A DNA stretch of 64,000 nucleotides. Source: Blastocladiella emersonii ATCC 22665 (taxonomy: Eukaryota; Blastocladiomycota; Blastocladiomycetes; Blastocladiales; Blastocladiaceae). The DNA lies in contig JANHCV010000009.1 of NCBI GenBank assembly GCA_025594325.1, forward strand, positions 372,001 to 436,000, in the 5' to 3' direction. The notes below the pieces were generated by a model. That model did not search any database and had not been told where the DNA came from. It saw nothing but the letters and a program-made list of their open reading frames with translations. The first letter of the stretch is position 1. Each line of letters opens with the position of its first letter. Of this stretch, positions 30,554 to 41,420 are shown piece after piece. The translations under genes were made by a program, and so were the position numbers.

Positions 30554-32876
30554 ATGAACGTAAACTTGCTGCAATCTGACCGTGGTCCTATGTTGTCGGC
30601 GCTCCCCGTCGAGCTCCTGACGACCGTGCTCCGGCTCGCCTCTCCCCGCGCGATCGTCTGCGCCACGACGCGCGAGCTCCACACGGTTACACGCACGAGC
30701 CATGTGACCAACTCTTGGATTCAATTCATGTACTCGGGCGCCGTGTCGCTAAACAAGACCGAAGGCTTGGTGTGCACTTCGCGCGACTACGCGACCGACC
30801 TTGCTTGCTTGCTCGAGTGCGATTTCCACGACGATTCTCGCGACCATCCTGATGCAGGCAGCCCCGATGACCACCGCACCATTTCTCTCTACACTGTTCT
30901 GGCAAATCAATTGATCGGGTTCGCCGTGCCTGTTTTATCCACCCAGAGCGCGAATGTGCGGTCGCTCTCTCGTGAGCTCGACGCGAAAGTAGTGGAGCGG
31001 CGACCCAATTTTTTTCACAAAGCAATCCGGAATCCAGTCACGTCGCTATTGCAGCTGCGTGTCTTCGCCATTGAGCGCCTCGATCGTCTCACGCTCAAAT
31101 CTCTTCTCCTCTCAGTCAGGCAACGGGTCGGGAAAATATTCCGCATCAATCTCACTTGTGCTGCTTGGATCAAACTGGTTTGCGGTCGCGTCATTCTCGG
31201 CGATCAAACCGAATCAATTTGCAACCAGGAAATGCATCTGACCAACTTCCTTGCGATCATGGCTGTCTTTTTGTGGAACCGCCCGAAACTTGACGACTTG
31301 GCGGACTGGCGCTTTGGATTAGACAAACCGTCCCTCAAGCTCTGCTTCTCCGAGCCTCAGTTTGCTGAAACCTTTTTCGTTCACCTTACCGATAACGCTG
31401 ATGTCGACTCGATCGAGCCCTACGCCAATGTTGTTTCGTGGCTCCTGGACACTTGCTGGAGGGGAAACCCACCATCCGTAGCTGGCGCCCACCACGTTGT
31501 GGTTGAGCTGTGCCTTACGCCCGAGCTACTCAAGGCGCTCGCTGATAGCCGCGACGATAATCTCAAGCTTCACACTGTTCAAGCTGGCGACCGCCAAATG
31601 ATCGCAGACTACATTGCAGCGGGGAATGACTACCTCGCCAACGAAACGCTTATTATCCTTGACGATCTCAAGCTGCTTTCGATCAAGGCTTGGTCAAACG
31701 CGCTTCACCGAGGTCTTTTTCAACAGCCTGACGACAAACTCTTGAAGCTCCTTCCAGAGCGCGTTGGCGATCGCTTTCTCGACGTCGCTGCTCAAGGTAC
31801 TTTTGTTCTTCCGCTTTTTTTTTCGTCAAACAAAAATGGAGACGAGGAGCTAACCTGGTCGTGCCCTTGCGACCCGTGTAGCATTTGGGACTGGACTCGA
31901 GCCTGGCCGCGATCCAGACGTGCCTCAACGCATCATCGCCTATGTCTTTGAACAGCTCGACGATGTCCTTGACGCTGCCAGTCGTTTCGCGGTTACTGCA
32001 GGCCAGTGTGTCAATTACGCACTCGCCGAGCAAGAGGACACAAAAGCTCAGCGCCATCTCGAGGAACTGCGGCGTGTTGTTGAGCGGGTGTTCCATGATC
32101 GCGTCACGCTGAGCGCGATGGACACTCACGTACTTGCCAATGCGTTTGTCACGCGCTTTGACGTTTCCGCGTGCACCAGCTTCGCATGGGTCTTTGTGGA
32201 CGCGCTGAATAACTTGACCGTTGGCGAACGTGCGCTGAACCTGACTCGGGCAATGGACACCGCTTCTCCAGTGCTTGGTCTCATGATTTGCGCGCAGATT
32301 CAGTGCGGCGCTGGGCGCCACAAGGTCACGCGGTCGGCGCTCCGCCTTACGTGCAATCGCTGCGATCTCGCGACGCAGAGAGCCTGGTTCCTTGCGCTGA
32401 AGCGTGTCTTGTCGATTAATCCGCGCCAGGTGATACAGGAGCTTCCGCAGTGCGCGTTCGACCAGCTTCGCACGCTTCTTGCTTCTGTTGACGACCTCGC
32501 GCTTGCCCAGCCGCTCAACGCGCTTGCGCCCGAGCCGCACCATGCCTTGGCGTGCGAGACCGTCGCTGAGCCCTTTTGCGAGCTCCTTGGCTACCTTATC
32601 CATGCCGATCTCGCGACACTTATTGACCGATTGGGCGGAAAGCACGACGGCAGCTCGCTCCCGCTCTCGTTCTGGCGTGCGCTCCCCACGGACTCGCTTG
32701 ATGGCGTCAAGGATGAGCTCTGGCTCGCGAAGACTGTCTTTGGCATCCGCACTCGTGCCACCGATAATGGTAATGATCCGCGGGTGATTATCGCCGAGAT
32801 CCGGCGCGCCGCCCGCAGAACGGTAACCTGGCCAGGCTACCTTCACGCCATCGTGTCTCTGGTCCACGGCGAGTAG
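30554..32876 (+). CDS. Subfamily 1 family member (copy F), intact, F-box-like
   Basis: Two exons (30554-31796, 31882-32876) encode 745 aa with no breaks. It starts MNVNLLQSDRGPMLSALPVE, followed by LLTTVLRLASPRAIVCATTREL. The phase-1 intron follows the DVAAQG position, as in the other copies. Exon 2 opens AFGTGLEPG and has CTSFAWVFVDAL, CNRCDLATQRAWFLAL, LPQCAFDQLRTLLASVDDLALA, DRLGGKHDGSSLPLSFWRAL and EIRRAARRTVTW. A full promoter box lies upstream at 30418-30463. This is the best reference copy for the family. Function unknown. Confidence 0.82.
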
Positions 32877-32991
32877 ACTTGCATTCCCGTCGTCCATGTT
32901 GTTCTTACGAATATATTCGCGGTGTTGTTTTTGCCCCAATGTACGAAACGTGTCGCGCGAGTTCCGCTCCTCGGGCTGCTCCCCGGGCGAA

Positions 32992-33040
32992 ACGCGTCTC
33001 CAAATTGGCGTGAGACATTACGTGAGTCGATCGAGCTGAT
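32992..33040 (+). promoter_or_regulatory. Palindromic family promoter box, copy G
   Basis: ACGCGTCTCC, spacer, TTGGCGTGAGACATTACG, then GTCGATCGAGCTGAT. It is at the same distance from the start codon as in copy F, with a few changes. Confidence 0.6.
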
Positions 33041-33178
33041 CCCGCCCGAAGCGCTCGGCAGTTTCGTCTCTGCTCCTCCACCTCCAAATAATGCCAGCGC
33101 ATGAAGTTAGACTTGATGCAATCTGACGCTAGCCCTCGGCTCTCAATGCTTCCGGTCGAAATCCTCTTGACGGTGTTG

Positions 33179-33479
33179 GGGGACCGGGGACCGAGAGGTA
33201 CTGCAAGAGGTCTAGTCCAGAATCTTCGCGACGAACGACGTGAGCACTCGAGCTCCGAACCGACGCTCCGATCGACTGTTACGTGTGATTCGTAGAACAA
33301 CAGACGGAGAGAAGGCTCGGTTCGAGGCCCGCGGCCGAGTTGACGCGTCACGCAGCGGTGACGAGGAGGGGGAACGCGTCCGAGTGGCGTCGCGTCACGC
33401 GGTGGGAAACGCGTCGCGTGGGACGTGGCTTGACTCGAAACGTCTCGCGCTGAGCCACGCGGCACGACCATTCACCACA
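33179..33479. mobile_element. About 300-bp insertion in exon 1 of copy G, unclassified
   Basis: The family reading frame breaks between ACGGTGTTG (33170-33178) and ACGGTGCTG (33480-33488), which may be a 9-bp target duplication with one change. The insert has no inverted ends and no gene. It carries several ACGCGTC and GTCACGCG words like those of nearby promoters. Confidence 0.5.
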
Positions 33480-34770
33480 ACGGTGCTGCGGCTTGTCCGC
33501 CCTCAACTTGCGTTATGCGTGGCCTCCCGCGACCTTTGCGCTCTGGCGGGCACCAAAGCCGTGACGACTACTTGGATCAACCGCGTTCTTGCCGACAGTG
33601 CCCCGCACCATCACCCCGGGGTCACCCCGATTTATTTCTACTACATTTCCGATATTAGTTTGGCCCTGCGAAACCTCCACAAAGTCTCCAAACCGCCGCG
33701 CTTGATGCCGAGCGACCCATTTTTCGACCTTGGGTCTCTTTACTCGGTGCCTTTGAACCACTTCATCGATCTTGTGCTCCATATATTCGCCTCCGTGCAG
33801 TGCGACTTGGCTTGCTCGCCGACGAAGTTGAGGCAACCGTCACAGCGAGGTCGCCGAGTAGTGTCGAAACGGCCAACGTTAGACCCGTGGAGTCATTGCT
33901 GCAGCTATTTACGCTCGCAACTTTGTACCTAGATCCATCGACGCTCTTGGACCTCTTACTTCGCGCTTCGCGCGAAGTTCCAGGTCTCTTTCAGATCACA
34001 CTGCCATACCACGTATGGAGCCTGCTTGATTGTCATGGCGATTATGGAACTGATCTTGAATTTCATCCTGACGACCGGCGCCTGGACCTGCTTGCACACC
34101 TTGGCCTCTCAGCGATCCTGTCGTGGAGCCATGCAGTGCTTCAGGTCATCATTGACCCCCAACTCGATGCCAACAAGGCCGATCTTATTGCCTGTTTCGA
34201 GGATGGCGACTTCTCCGTCGAGCTTTTTGGTCATCTTACTGAATACTTACAACGCCAACGACGATGACCCTAATCCAATCCAACCGTGCGTCAATGTTCT
34301 CCACTGGATGCGAGCAAACTGCTGGCCAGGTCGACGGCCTGCATCTCCGGCCGTCATCTCGTTGTCCACTTGAGCCGCGTGCCAAAAGTGCTCAAGCGCT
34401 TCCTTGAGCAGAGCTTGCCCGATGTCCTTGGTAGTGTATAGCTCTCAGAATGCGCTTTGATTGGGCAGCAAACCCATCGTGGAGTGACTCCGTCTGACGG
34501 GGAAGATCTTGTGCTTTTCGATGACCTCAAGCTCCTCAACACCGAAGCATGGGGCTACGTGCTCTCGAACGAAGTCGATAGTAGTAACTCGGAACTTCTC
34601 GCATTTCTTCCCAGACGGCTTGGTGAGCGGCTGGTTGATGCCGCTGTTCAAGGTACCACGCGCTGCATTGACTCCATGCAGCTCCCGTACCAAACTGACG
34701 GATCAAACATGTAGCATTTGCGACGGGCTTGACGAGCATTTTCAACGTCTGGCCCCCGCAACAGCTTTGC

Positions 34771-35044
34771 TGTAGTGGGGGGTGCGTGCGAGACATGCGA
34801 GACACGCACGCGTCGAGGTCAGGTGTGGATCACGCCACCCACCGACGCCGCCTCCCACGCCTCCGCCGCGGCCCAACGCGCGGCGCACTCTCGCGCTCGG
34901 TTCCTGTTCGAGGATGAATGAAGCTGTTCCTGTTTGATACACTGGTTGATTTCCCCTGCAATACCATCCTGTCGCTGTACGTCGCGTGTATCCCGCTTCC
35001 CCCGTGCCTGAGTAGAATAGCAAGCTTCTCTCTTTAATCCTTCA
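34771..35044. mobile_element. About 270-bp insertion in exon 2 of copy G, possibly a solo LTR
   Basis: The exon-2 frame is lost after GCAACAGCTTTGC and regained at CAAGGCTCTAACG. The inserted DNA begins TGTAGTGGGG and ends CCTTCA, so it has TG...CA ends, but no direct flanking repeat is seen. It includes GAGAC and ACGCGTCGAGG words. Boundaries are approximate. Confidence 0.35.
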
Positions 35045-36179
35045 GCAAGGCTCTAACGACATGGATCTGGCGGCAGTAACTGGCTTCGCGGCTGCAGCGG
35101 AGCGCATCGCCGAGTTCACCGTCAGCGATTTAAATGAATTGCAGGAGATCAAATACCAGCGCTACCAGGACAGGCAGCGTCGGATCGCATGGCAAGTGTT
35201 CTCCTTTCCACCAACCGCCGATACTCGTGGCCTTTTTTTGTTGACAAATGCCTTTGCCTCGCGGTTTGACGCGAGCGTGTGTACTCCGTCTGCCCGGGTG
35301 CCCGTTTTCGTACTCAATGTTCTCGCTTTGAACTAGTTAGCCCTCGAAATGGTGCGAAACTACGACACGGGGACTTCGAATACACATCGTTGAGCCGTGA
35401 TCCCCGTCTTAACAGCGCCCACTGTCTTGGGCTCATGATTTGCGCGCAGATTGCGCGCGGTGCAGGCCGGTACAAATTCGCACGAAATGCGCTTCGTGCT
35501 ACATGCGACCTTGCGATCTCTCAGCACAACGGATCTGGCTTACGACCATCAACCAGATCATGGCGCTCGATTCGCACGGTTTCGTGCAGGAACTTTCGCA
35601 GAGCGTGTTCGACTATTTGCTAGCGCTACTGATCTCCGTTGAAGACCTTGCACTCGCCAAGGCGTTTGAGCTTCCCGAATCCGAGTCACATTGCCCCGCC
35701 ATGTGCGAGCCAGTTGCTGAACCGTTCGGCGAGCTTGTGCAGCGGCTCGTTCGCGCCGATCTCGCGACCTTCCTTGACCGACTGGGCGGTGCGTGCGATG
35801 GCGCCGCGTTTCCGCTCTCACTGTGGCGCGTGCTTGCTACTGGCGCGCTTGATGGCGTCAAGGATGTGCACTGGGTCGCGAAGACGGTTGTCGCGATTGA
35901 CAAACATGGCGCGTCTGGTGGAGCGGCCCCGCGCGTGGTCATTTCCGAGATTCGTCGCGTCGCACGCGAAATGGTGGCCCGTACAAGCTACCTCGAGGCC
36001 GTTGTCGCGCTGATTCACCACGACTACGAATGAAGTCGCGTGCTGCGCCAGGCCGAGAGCCGCTCGCCAGGATTGTGCCGTTTCGAACGGCAGCTCGTGT
36101 CCCAGTTCTCGGTTTTTGTTATACATGTACCTCAACTGCGTTTAACTCGTGTCATCGACCTTGCGTGTGAGGAGCCCTC

Positions 36180-36232
36180 GACGCGTCTCACACTCGGCGT
36201 GAGACAGTCACGCGTTGACGTGAGGTCAGCTG
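36180..36232 (+). promoter_or_regulatory. Palindromic family promoter box, copy H
   Basis: GACGCGTCTCA, spacer, GGCGTGAGACAGTCACGC, then GTTGACGTGAGGTCAGCTG. The 18-bp word GAGACAGTCACGCGTTGA is found, in reverse complement, before the subfamily 2 gene at 61781-63076. Confidence 0.68.
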
Positions 36233-37235
36233 TGGCGCCAGCGTGCGCTGTTCAAGCGGGGCGACGCCTGCACACGTACATGCAAACTCATGGAACCACA
36301 CTTGCTGCATTCTGATAGTAGCCCTCGGATGCTACTCTCGGCGCTACCGGTCGAGCTTTTGACGACAATTCTTTGGCTCGCCCGTCCGACGCTTGCGCTT
36401 CACACCGCCACCCGCGAGCTCGGAGTGGTCGCGCGCACGAAACCAGTCGGAAACCTTTGGATCAAGTTTACCCTTACCCATGGGTTATCGGATCGGTCGG
36501 TTCATCGCCATGCCAACAATCGTGCCCATTTTGCAACCGAGATCAGCTCATTTCTCGAGGACGAGTTGATGAATGACCACCAGCGGCTTGCGCTCGGAGA
36601 CCTCGACTACCAGCTAATCACGTCTCTCTATTCCGTGTTCGTTGGGTAGTTGATTGAGCCCGTGCAAGCTTTACTACGCTCTCAAACTAATAGAGCAGTG
36701 CGCTCTTTTGAGGACAGCGTGACTGCGGCTATTGCGGCAAGGCCGGATGGCCATCTCGAACTGGCTGCGCAGAAGCCCATCTAGTCGCTCCTGCAAGTCC
36801 TTGCCTTTGCAACAGTCCGTCTTGATCCGCCTACGCTCTTGAAATTACTCTTTTCTGCCAAGCGGCAGGTTAACGCAGTGTTTCGCCTCAAGTTTACGTG
36901 TGACGTCTGGCTCAAGCTCGCGTGCAATCCTATCCGCTGCTCCGACCTTGCGGGTGCACTTGGCGCCAACCGATTGACCGTCGTCGAGTTTCTTTGCCTC
37001 TTATCCATTACACTGTGGAGCCGTCCGACTCTCGAGGTCTTCTTTGACCCGCGGTTGGAGGTGGACCAAAACTTGCTGTTTTCCTGCATCAATAACGCTG
37101 GATTTACCGACCTCCTGTTCGAGGACCTTACGCTCCACGGCTGTGCAGACGACATTCAGCACAACGTCGGCATTCTCGCTTGGCTCCTCTTGCATTGCTG
37201 GTTCCCAACTCAGCCGCTCGTCCATGATCGTCATA

Positions 37236-37583
37236 TTGCGCGTTTCATTCAAAATGCAGCCGCGGGGTTCGGGCGGTCCGCGGCGGACTCCGCCAGCGGA
37301 CTTTCCGGATTTGGGTGAAATGAGTGGGCGGCGCGCGCGGTGGCTCACGGCGGTGCCGCTCGCGCTCCCGCCGCTGCGCACACCTCGCGTCTTGCGCCCT
37401 GTCCCGCACTTTTTCAGTCACATGATAACGCGACGCGCTCCTCCTCGTTGCGCTTGACCGCGCGCTCGCTCGCGCCGCTGGCGCCGCGGGCACGGGCGGC
37501 GTGCCGCGACCAGCGTCAGCGATGGAGCCAAGGACCGTCAGTTCGTGAGTGAAGTGAGCGGGCGACGCGTCTTCGTTTCGATC
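37236..37583 (+). repeat. Left inverted arm of the copy H element
   Basis: The arm starts TTGCGCGTTTCATTC and pairs with 38449-38796 (position x pairs with 76032 minus x). Confidence 0.88.
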
Positions 37584-38448
37584 CGCGATGAATGAATAAC
37601 TTGACTTCGTGCGCCAGTCTAAGGTCAGGGCAACGTCGCGTCAGCTCAGACAATGCTCGCCCAGGCCAGCGGCGACAGTGCGCCATCACGAGCGCAACTG
37701 ACGTGGTTTGCAGCGCTGCAGGGCTCTCCGACGAGGTCCGCGTTCTCGCATGGTCTGATGGCGAAGTAGACATTCGGCGGACTGTGTGCCACCGCAAGCT
37801 GACTTGATGGGCTTCGCGTTGATGTTGGGCTCCACGGCGGGTGACGCGTCGGAGCACACTTCTGCACGCAACGCGGCGCCGCTGCAGCGTGCTTCTTTGT
37901 CGATGCAGCATGAGCCGATGCATGCTTCGACGGCTGGCAATTCCACGCTGATGCATATTTGACCGTCAGTGCTCATACCGCCAACGCGCGAGGGTGCTAG
38001 GCCGCGGGAAGGTCGCGAGTCGACACGGCGGCCGCGTCATGTGCGTGGCGCTTCGCGTCGTTGTTTGCAACGGAATCCAGGGCTAAATCAGATCGTTCGT
38101 AACACTCGGACACAATATTCTCGATGCCGCCGTAAAAAACTTCGCTGAGGGCGAATAGTGCTGCAAGACAGCCTGATGCGTGCCTGATGCCGCGCGGTAT
38201 GCTCACGGTAGGAGAGGACAGCGCGGCTGGTTACTTTCACTGAACAGCGGCGAAACAACGCGTTGAGCCGCCTCGCGCGGTTACGGCGATCGCGATGCAT
38301 CGCTACGGGGACAAGCACGCTTGGGGAGCGGGCGGACCAAGTCGCCTTCACCCAACCACAGCAACGAGCCCACGCGCGCGCCGCCGCGGATCGAGTTGGG
38401 GAGCTTGATAACGTACTCTTTGCTCAGTGCGCGCGGCTGTGGTGGCCC

Positions 38449-38796
38449 GATCGAAACGAAGACGCGTCGCCCGCTCACTTCACTCACGAACTGACGGTCC
38501 TTGGCTCCATCGCTGACGCTGGTCGCGGCACGCCGCCCGTGCCCGCGGCGCCAGCGGCGCGAGCGAGCGCGCGGTCAAGCGCAACGAGGAGGAGCGCGTC
38601 GCGTTATCATGTGACTGAAAAAGTGCGGGACAGGGCGCGAGACGCGAGGTGTGCGCAGCGGCGGGAGCGCGAGCGGCACCGCCGTGAGCCACCGCGCGCG
38701 CCGCCCACTCATTTCACCCAAATCCGGAAAGTCCGCTGGCGGAGTCCGCCGCGGACCGCCCGAACCCCGCGGCTGCATTTTGAATGAAACGCGCAA
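38449..38796 (-). repeat. Right inverted arm of the copy H element
   Basis: The reverse complement of the left arm; one T/C difference was seen near 38641. Confidence 0.88.
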
Positions 38797-40410
38797 TATC
38801 GCTGCCCGACTGTGCTTCGAGCCGAAACTACTTGCAGAGCTGGCGAAGTTGGACCAGTCCGTTTGCCCCGGCTCCCAGCTCCGTGTTCTTGGCAATATTC
38901 GCGATTCCGATCTGGACTTCGTTGCAGAACAAATGCGGCTTAGAAATGTTCCGGCTCGCGAGGAAGCATTGCTTATCCTGGGCGAGTTCAAGCTGCTCAA
39001 CGATCGTGCGTGGGGTGAACTGCTTGTCTTCGCGCTTCGCAAGCCGCGGGACGATCTTCTCGTATTCATTGTTCAGCGCCTTGGCGATCGCCTGCTCGGC
39101 GCGGCCAAAGAGGGTACGGTCGGAATTCCAACGTGCAATGACCACTTTGTAATCGAGCTCACATCAATCCCGGCGCCTCCGTTTAGCGTTCAAAATCAGC
39201 CTAGACCCTGCGCTGGACCAGTGCTTACCGCAAAGGATCTTCAGTTTTGTTCGTCGCCATCGCTCTTCAGCTCTTGTCGAAAGAGCTGCTCTTGACTGTG
39301 CAGACGTTGCGGCTGAGGTTGCCAGTTTCACAGCACACGGCTCGGGCGAACCGCCGCAAGACGCTGACGCACAACGCTTTGCGGGCGAGCTGCGCCGCAT
39401 CATCCAGCGTGTTTTCCAGCTTCCACTAGAGCTGAATACGTGGGACGCGTTTCTTCTTGCATCCGTCTTTGTCTCGCGATTTGACGTCTCGGTGTGTCTG
39501 CCCTTCGCGTGGATTCCTGCCGTCGTGCTCAACGATAGCAAATTAAGCGATTCTGCTCTCGAGCACGTCCGGAACCTCGGCATTAGCTCTCACTTTCTTG
39601 GGCTCATGATTGCCGCGCAGATTCAAGGCGGTATGAGCGATCGCGCGCTCGTACGCAGCACCTCCCGTCCCGGCTGCCACTATTGCGAAATTTCATGCCA
39701 GCGAGTGTGGTTCATTACCATGGAGCGACTCGCAGCGCTCAATCCGCGGACGTTTGTGCGCGACCTCCCGCAGTTCGCGTTTGACCAGCTTCGCAGGCTC
39801 CTCGATTCCGTCGACGACGTCGCGGTCGCTCAGCCGCTCAATCCTCCCCAAACGGTTCCGCACCCTGGTACTGCGTGTGAGCCCGTCGAAGCGCCCTTCC
39901 GCGAGCTCCTGCTGCTGCTTGTCCGCGGGGACCTTGCAACGCTCATTAACCGGCTGGGCGGTCGCAATGACGGCACCGTGCTCCCACTCTCGTTCTGGCG
40001 CGCGCTTCCGAATGGTGCTCTCGAGGGCGTCAAGGACGCGTACTGGATTGCCCAGACAGTGGTTGGGTTCAGCAAGTGCGCCACGCGTGGCAAGCAGGAG
40101 CTCCGCCCCGTTCTCAAGGAGATTCGTCGCGTTGCGCTCGCGACCACGGCCAGCCAGGCGTATCTCGCCGCTGTCGTGTCCTTGATCCACGAAGATTAGG
40201 TTTTCCTTGAATACATCAATTGATTCTCATCCGTGGGCCGTTGCCTTCGTCTCTCGTCTCTGAGGGACGGCCGGCGGCGTTGGTCCCCACCGACGTGAAA
40301 ACTTGAGAACTCGTCGCTCATGCGTTGGTTGTCGCCGCGCAGCGCCGTTCAGCTCACTTTCAGGACCGAGCCATCAGGTTGCTCGTTGAGCTCGAAAAGC
40401 GGTCGCCCGC

Positions 40411-40460
40411 AAACGCGTCTCGCAACGCGAGACACTCGGTCACGTGCCGCGTCAGGTGAT
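40411..40460 (+). promoter_or_regulatory. Variant palindromic box upstream of the MORN gene
   Basis: AAACGCGTCTCGC, AACGCGAGACACTCGG, then TCACGTGCCGCGTCAGG. The GTCTCGC and GCGAGAC halves are perfectly inverted. It resembles the family box but precedes a conserved gene. Confidence 0.5.
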
Positions 40461-40611
40461 GCGAGCGACTCGTTCCGTCGACGCGTTTCGCCGCGTCTCC
40501 GTGTTCAGCCGTCCCATCGCGCGCGTGTCAGCTGCCGATCGCTCTTCTCTGCTTCAAGCGACCGCACGAAACTCCGCTACGAACCAACCCCACGCATTGC
40601 TACCAGCTACC

Positions 40612-41361
40612 ATGTCCGACGCAGGATCCGACGTTGACCCGCAGGAGCAGGCGCCGACCATCGGGGTGCGTCTCTCCTAGACTCGCGCTGAAGAGGGGCG
40701 CGATCTCACACCCCTCAAACCCGCGTAGACGTACGAGGGCGAGCGCATGGCGACGGGCGAGCGGCACGGCAAGGGCCGGAACACGTTCCCGAACGGCGAC
40801 ATTTACGAGGGCGAGTACTCGGTCGGCCGGCGCGAGGGCACGGGCACCTACACGTGGAAGAAGCCGCGCGCGCTGTACGTCGGCGGGTACCGCGCCAACG
40901 TGCGTCACGGCGCGGGCGCCATGGTGTACCCGGACGGCGGGCGGTACCGCGGCGAGTGGGCGCTGGGTCGGCGGCACGGCGCCGGGCTGTACGTGTACCC
41001 GAACGGCGACACGTACGACGGCGAGTGGGCCGAGGACCTCAAGCACGGCAAGGGCGTGTACACGTTTGCGGCGACGGGCAGCCGTGTGGCCGGGACCTGG
41101 GACAAGGGGTTTTTGTCGGGGGCGGCGGAGATCGCGCACCGCGACCACGTCGTGCGCGGGAACTACACGCACATCCGCGAGTCCGTGCCGGTGAACCCGG
41201 ACGACGACAGCGCAGGGACGGTCGAGGTCGTCAAGGCCGCCAAGCTCGAGCTCCCGTGCGCAGTCGAGTTCAAGAAGTCGGGCCACGTTGTGCCGTCGTG
41301 CTGGGTCCCCGAGCAGGTCGGGCTCGGCGTGCCCGTGGCCGCGGACGACGCGGACAAGTGA
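40612..41361 (+). CDS. RSPH1: MORN-repeat protein, radial spoke head 1-like
   Basis: Two exons (40612-40665, 40729-41361) encode 228 aa. After an acidic start (MSDAGSDVDPQ), five to six MORN repeats follow: YEGERMATGERHGKG, YEGEYSVGRREGTG, YVGGYRANVRHGAG, YRGEWALGRRHGAG, YDGEWAEDLKHGKG and the partial VAGTWDKGFLSG. The order, the GERHGKG first repeat and the GTW...GAAEIAH end of the repeat array closely resemble RSPH1, a head protein of the flagellar radial spoke. If correct, the organism makes a motile flagellum. The tail after residue about 160 is not recognised. A different MORN protein remains possible. Confidence 0.8.
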
Positions 41362-41420
41362 AGGTTGGGTAGTGATGGCGTTTATCGACATGGGGGAATA
41401 CAACTGCACTTCTTTTTCCT

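Larger units (their letters stand above)
33101..36033 (+). pseudogene. Subfamily 1 family member (copy G), broken by insertions and frameshifts
   Basis: The start is family-like (MKLDLMQSDASPRLSMLPVE, then ILLTVL) but exon 1 is interrupted at 33179 by about 300 bp and resumes at 33480 with TTVLRLVRPQLALC. Later exon-1 blocks are readable in three frames (SLLQLFTLATLYLDPSTLLDL, CVNVLHWMRANCW, LVLFDDLKLLNTEAWGYVLS). The donor (34652) and acceptor (34714) are kept. Exon 2 starts AFATGLTS, is interrupted again near 34771-35044, then continues (ICAQIARGAGRYK, LSLWRVLATGALDGVKDVHW, IRRVAREMVARTSYLEAVVA). It is a clear pseudogene. Confidence 0.78.
37236..38796. mobile_element. TIR element with 348-bp inverted repeats inserted in copy H
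   Basis: The left arm (37236-37583) and right arm (38449-38796) are reverse complements with one mismatch noticed, so the insertion is young. Ends are TTGCGCGTTTC...GAAACGCGCAA, flanked by TA (or ATAT) on both sides. Removing the element with one TA restores HIAARLCFEPK in the family frame. The interior (37584-38448) has no transposase; it is non-autonomous. A TA target would suit a Tc1/mariner-like mobiliser, but a 4-bp ATAT duplication cannot be excluded. Confidence 0.85.
36290..40199 (+). pseudogene. Subfamily 1 family member (copy H), split by a TIR element
   Basis: It starts MEPHLLHSDSSPRMLLSALP and has the F-box-like block. Two in-frame TAG codons occur at 36646-36648 (a Gln in copy F) and 36781-36783. 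Exon 1 is then interrupted between VHDRHIA and ARLCFEPKLLAEL by the element at 37236-38796. After the element it continues to the usual donor near 39113. Exon 2 (acceptor CGTTTAG near 39185) is fully open: AFKISLDPALDQ through CHYCEISCQRVWF, FDQLRRLLDSVDDVAVAQPL, LINRLGG, LPLSFWRALPNGALEGVKDA and VVSLIHED. The second half looks more intact than the first. Confidence 0.8.

Noticed and set aside
34761-35050. Definite solo LTR in copy G
   Set aside because: It has TG...CA ends, but the flanks TTTGC and GCAAG do not form a direct repeat. It is kept as a possible insertion only.
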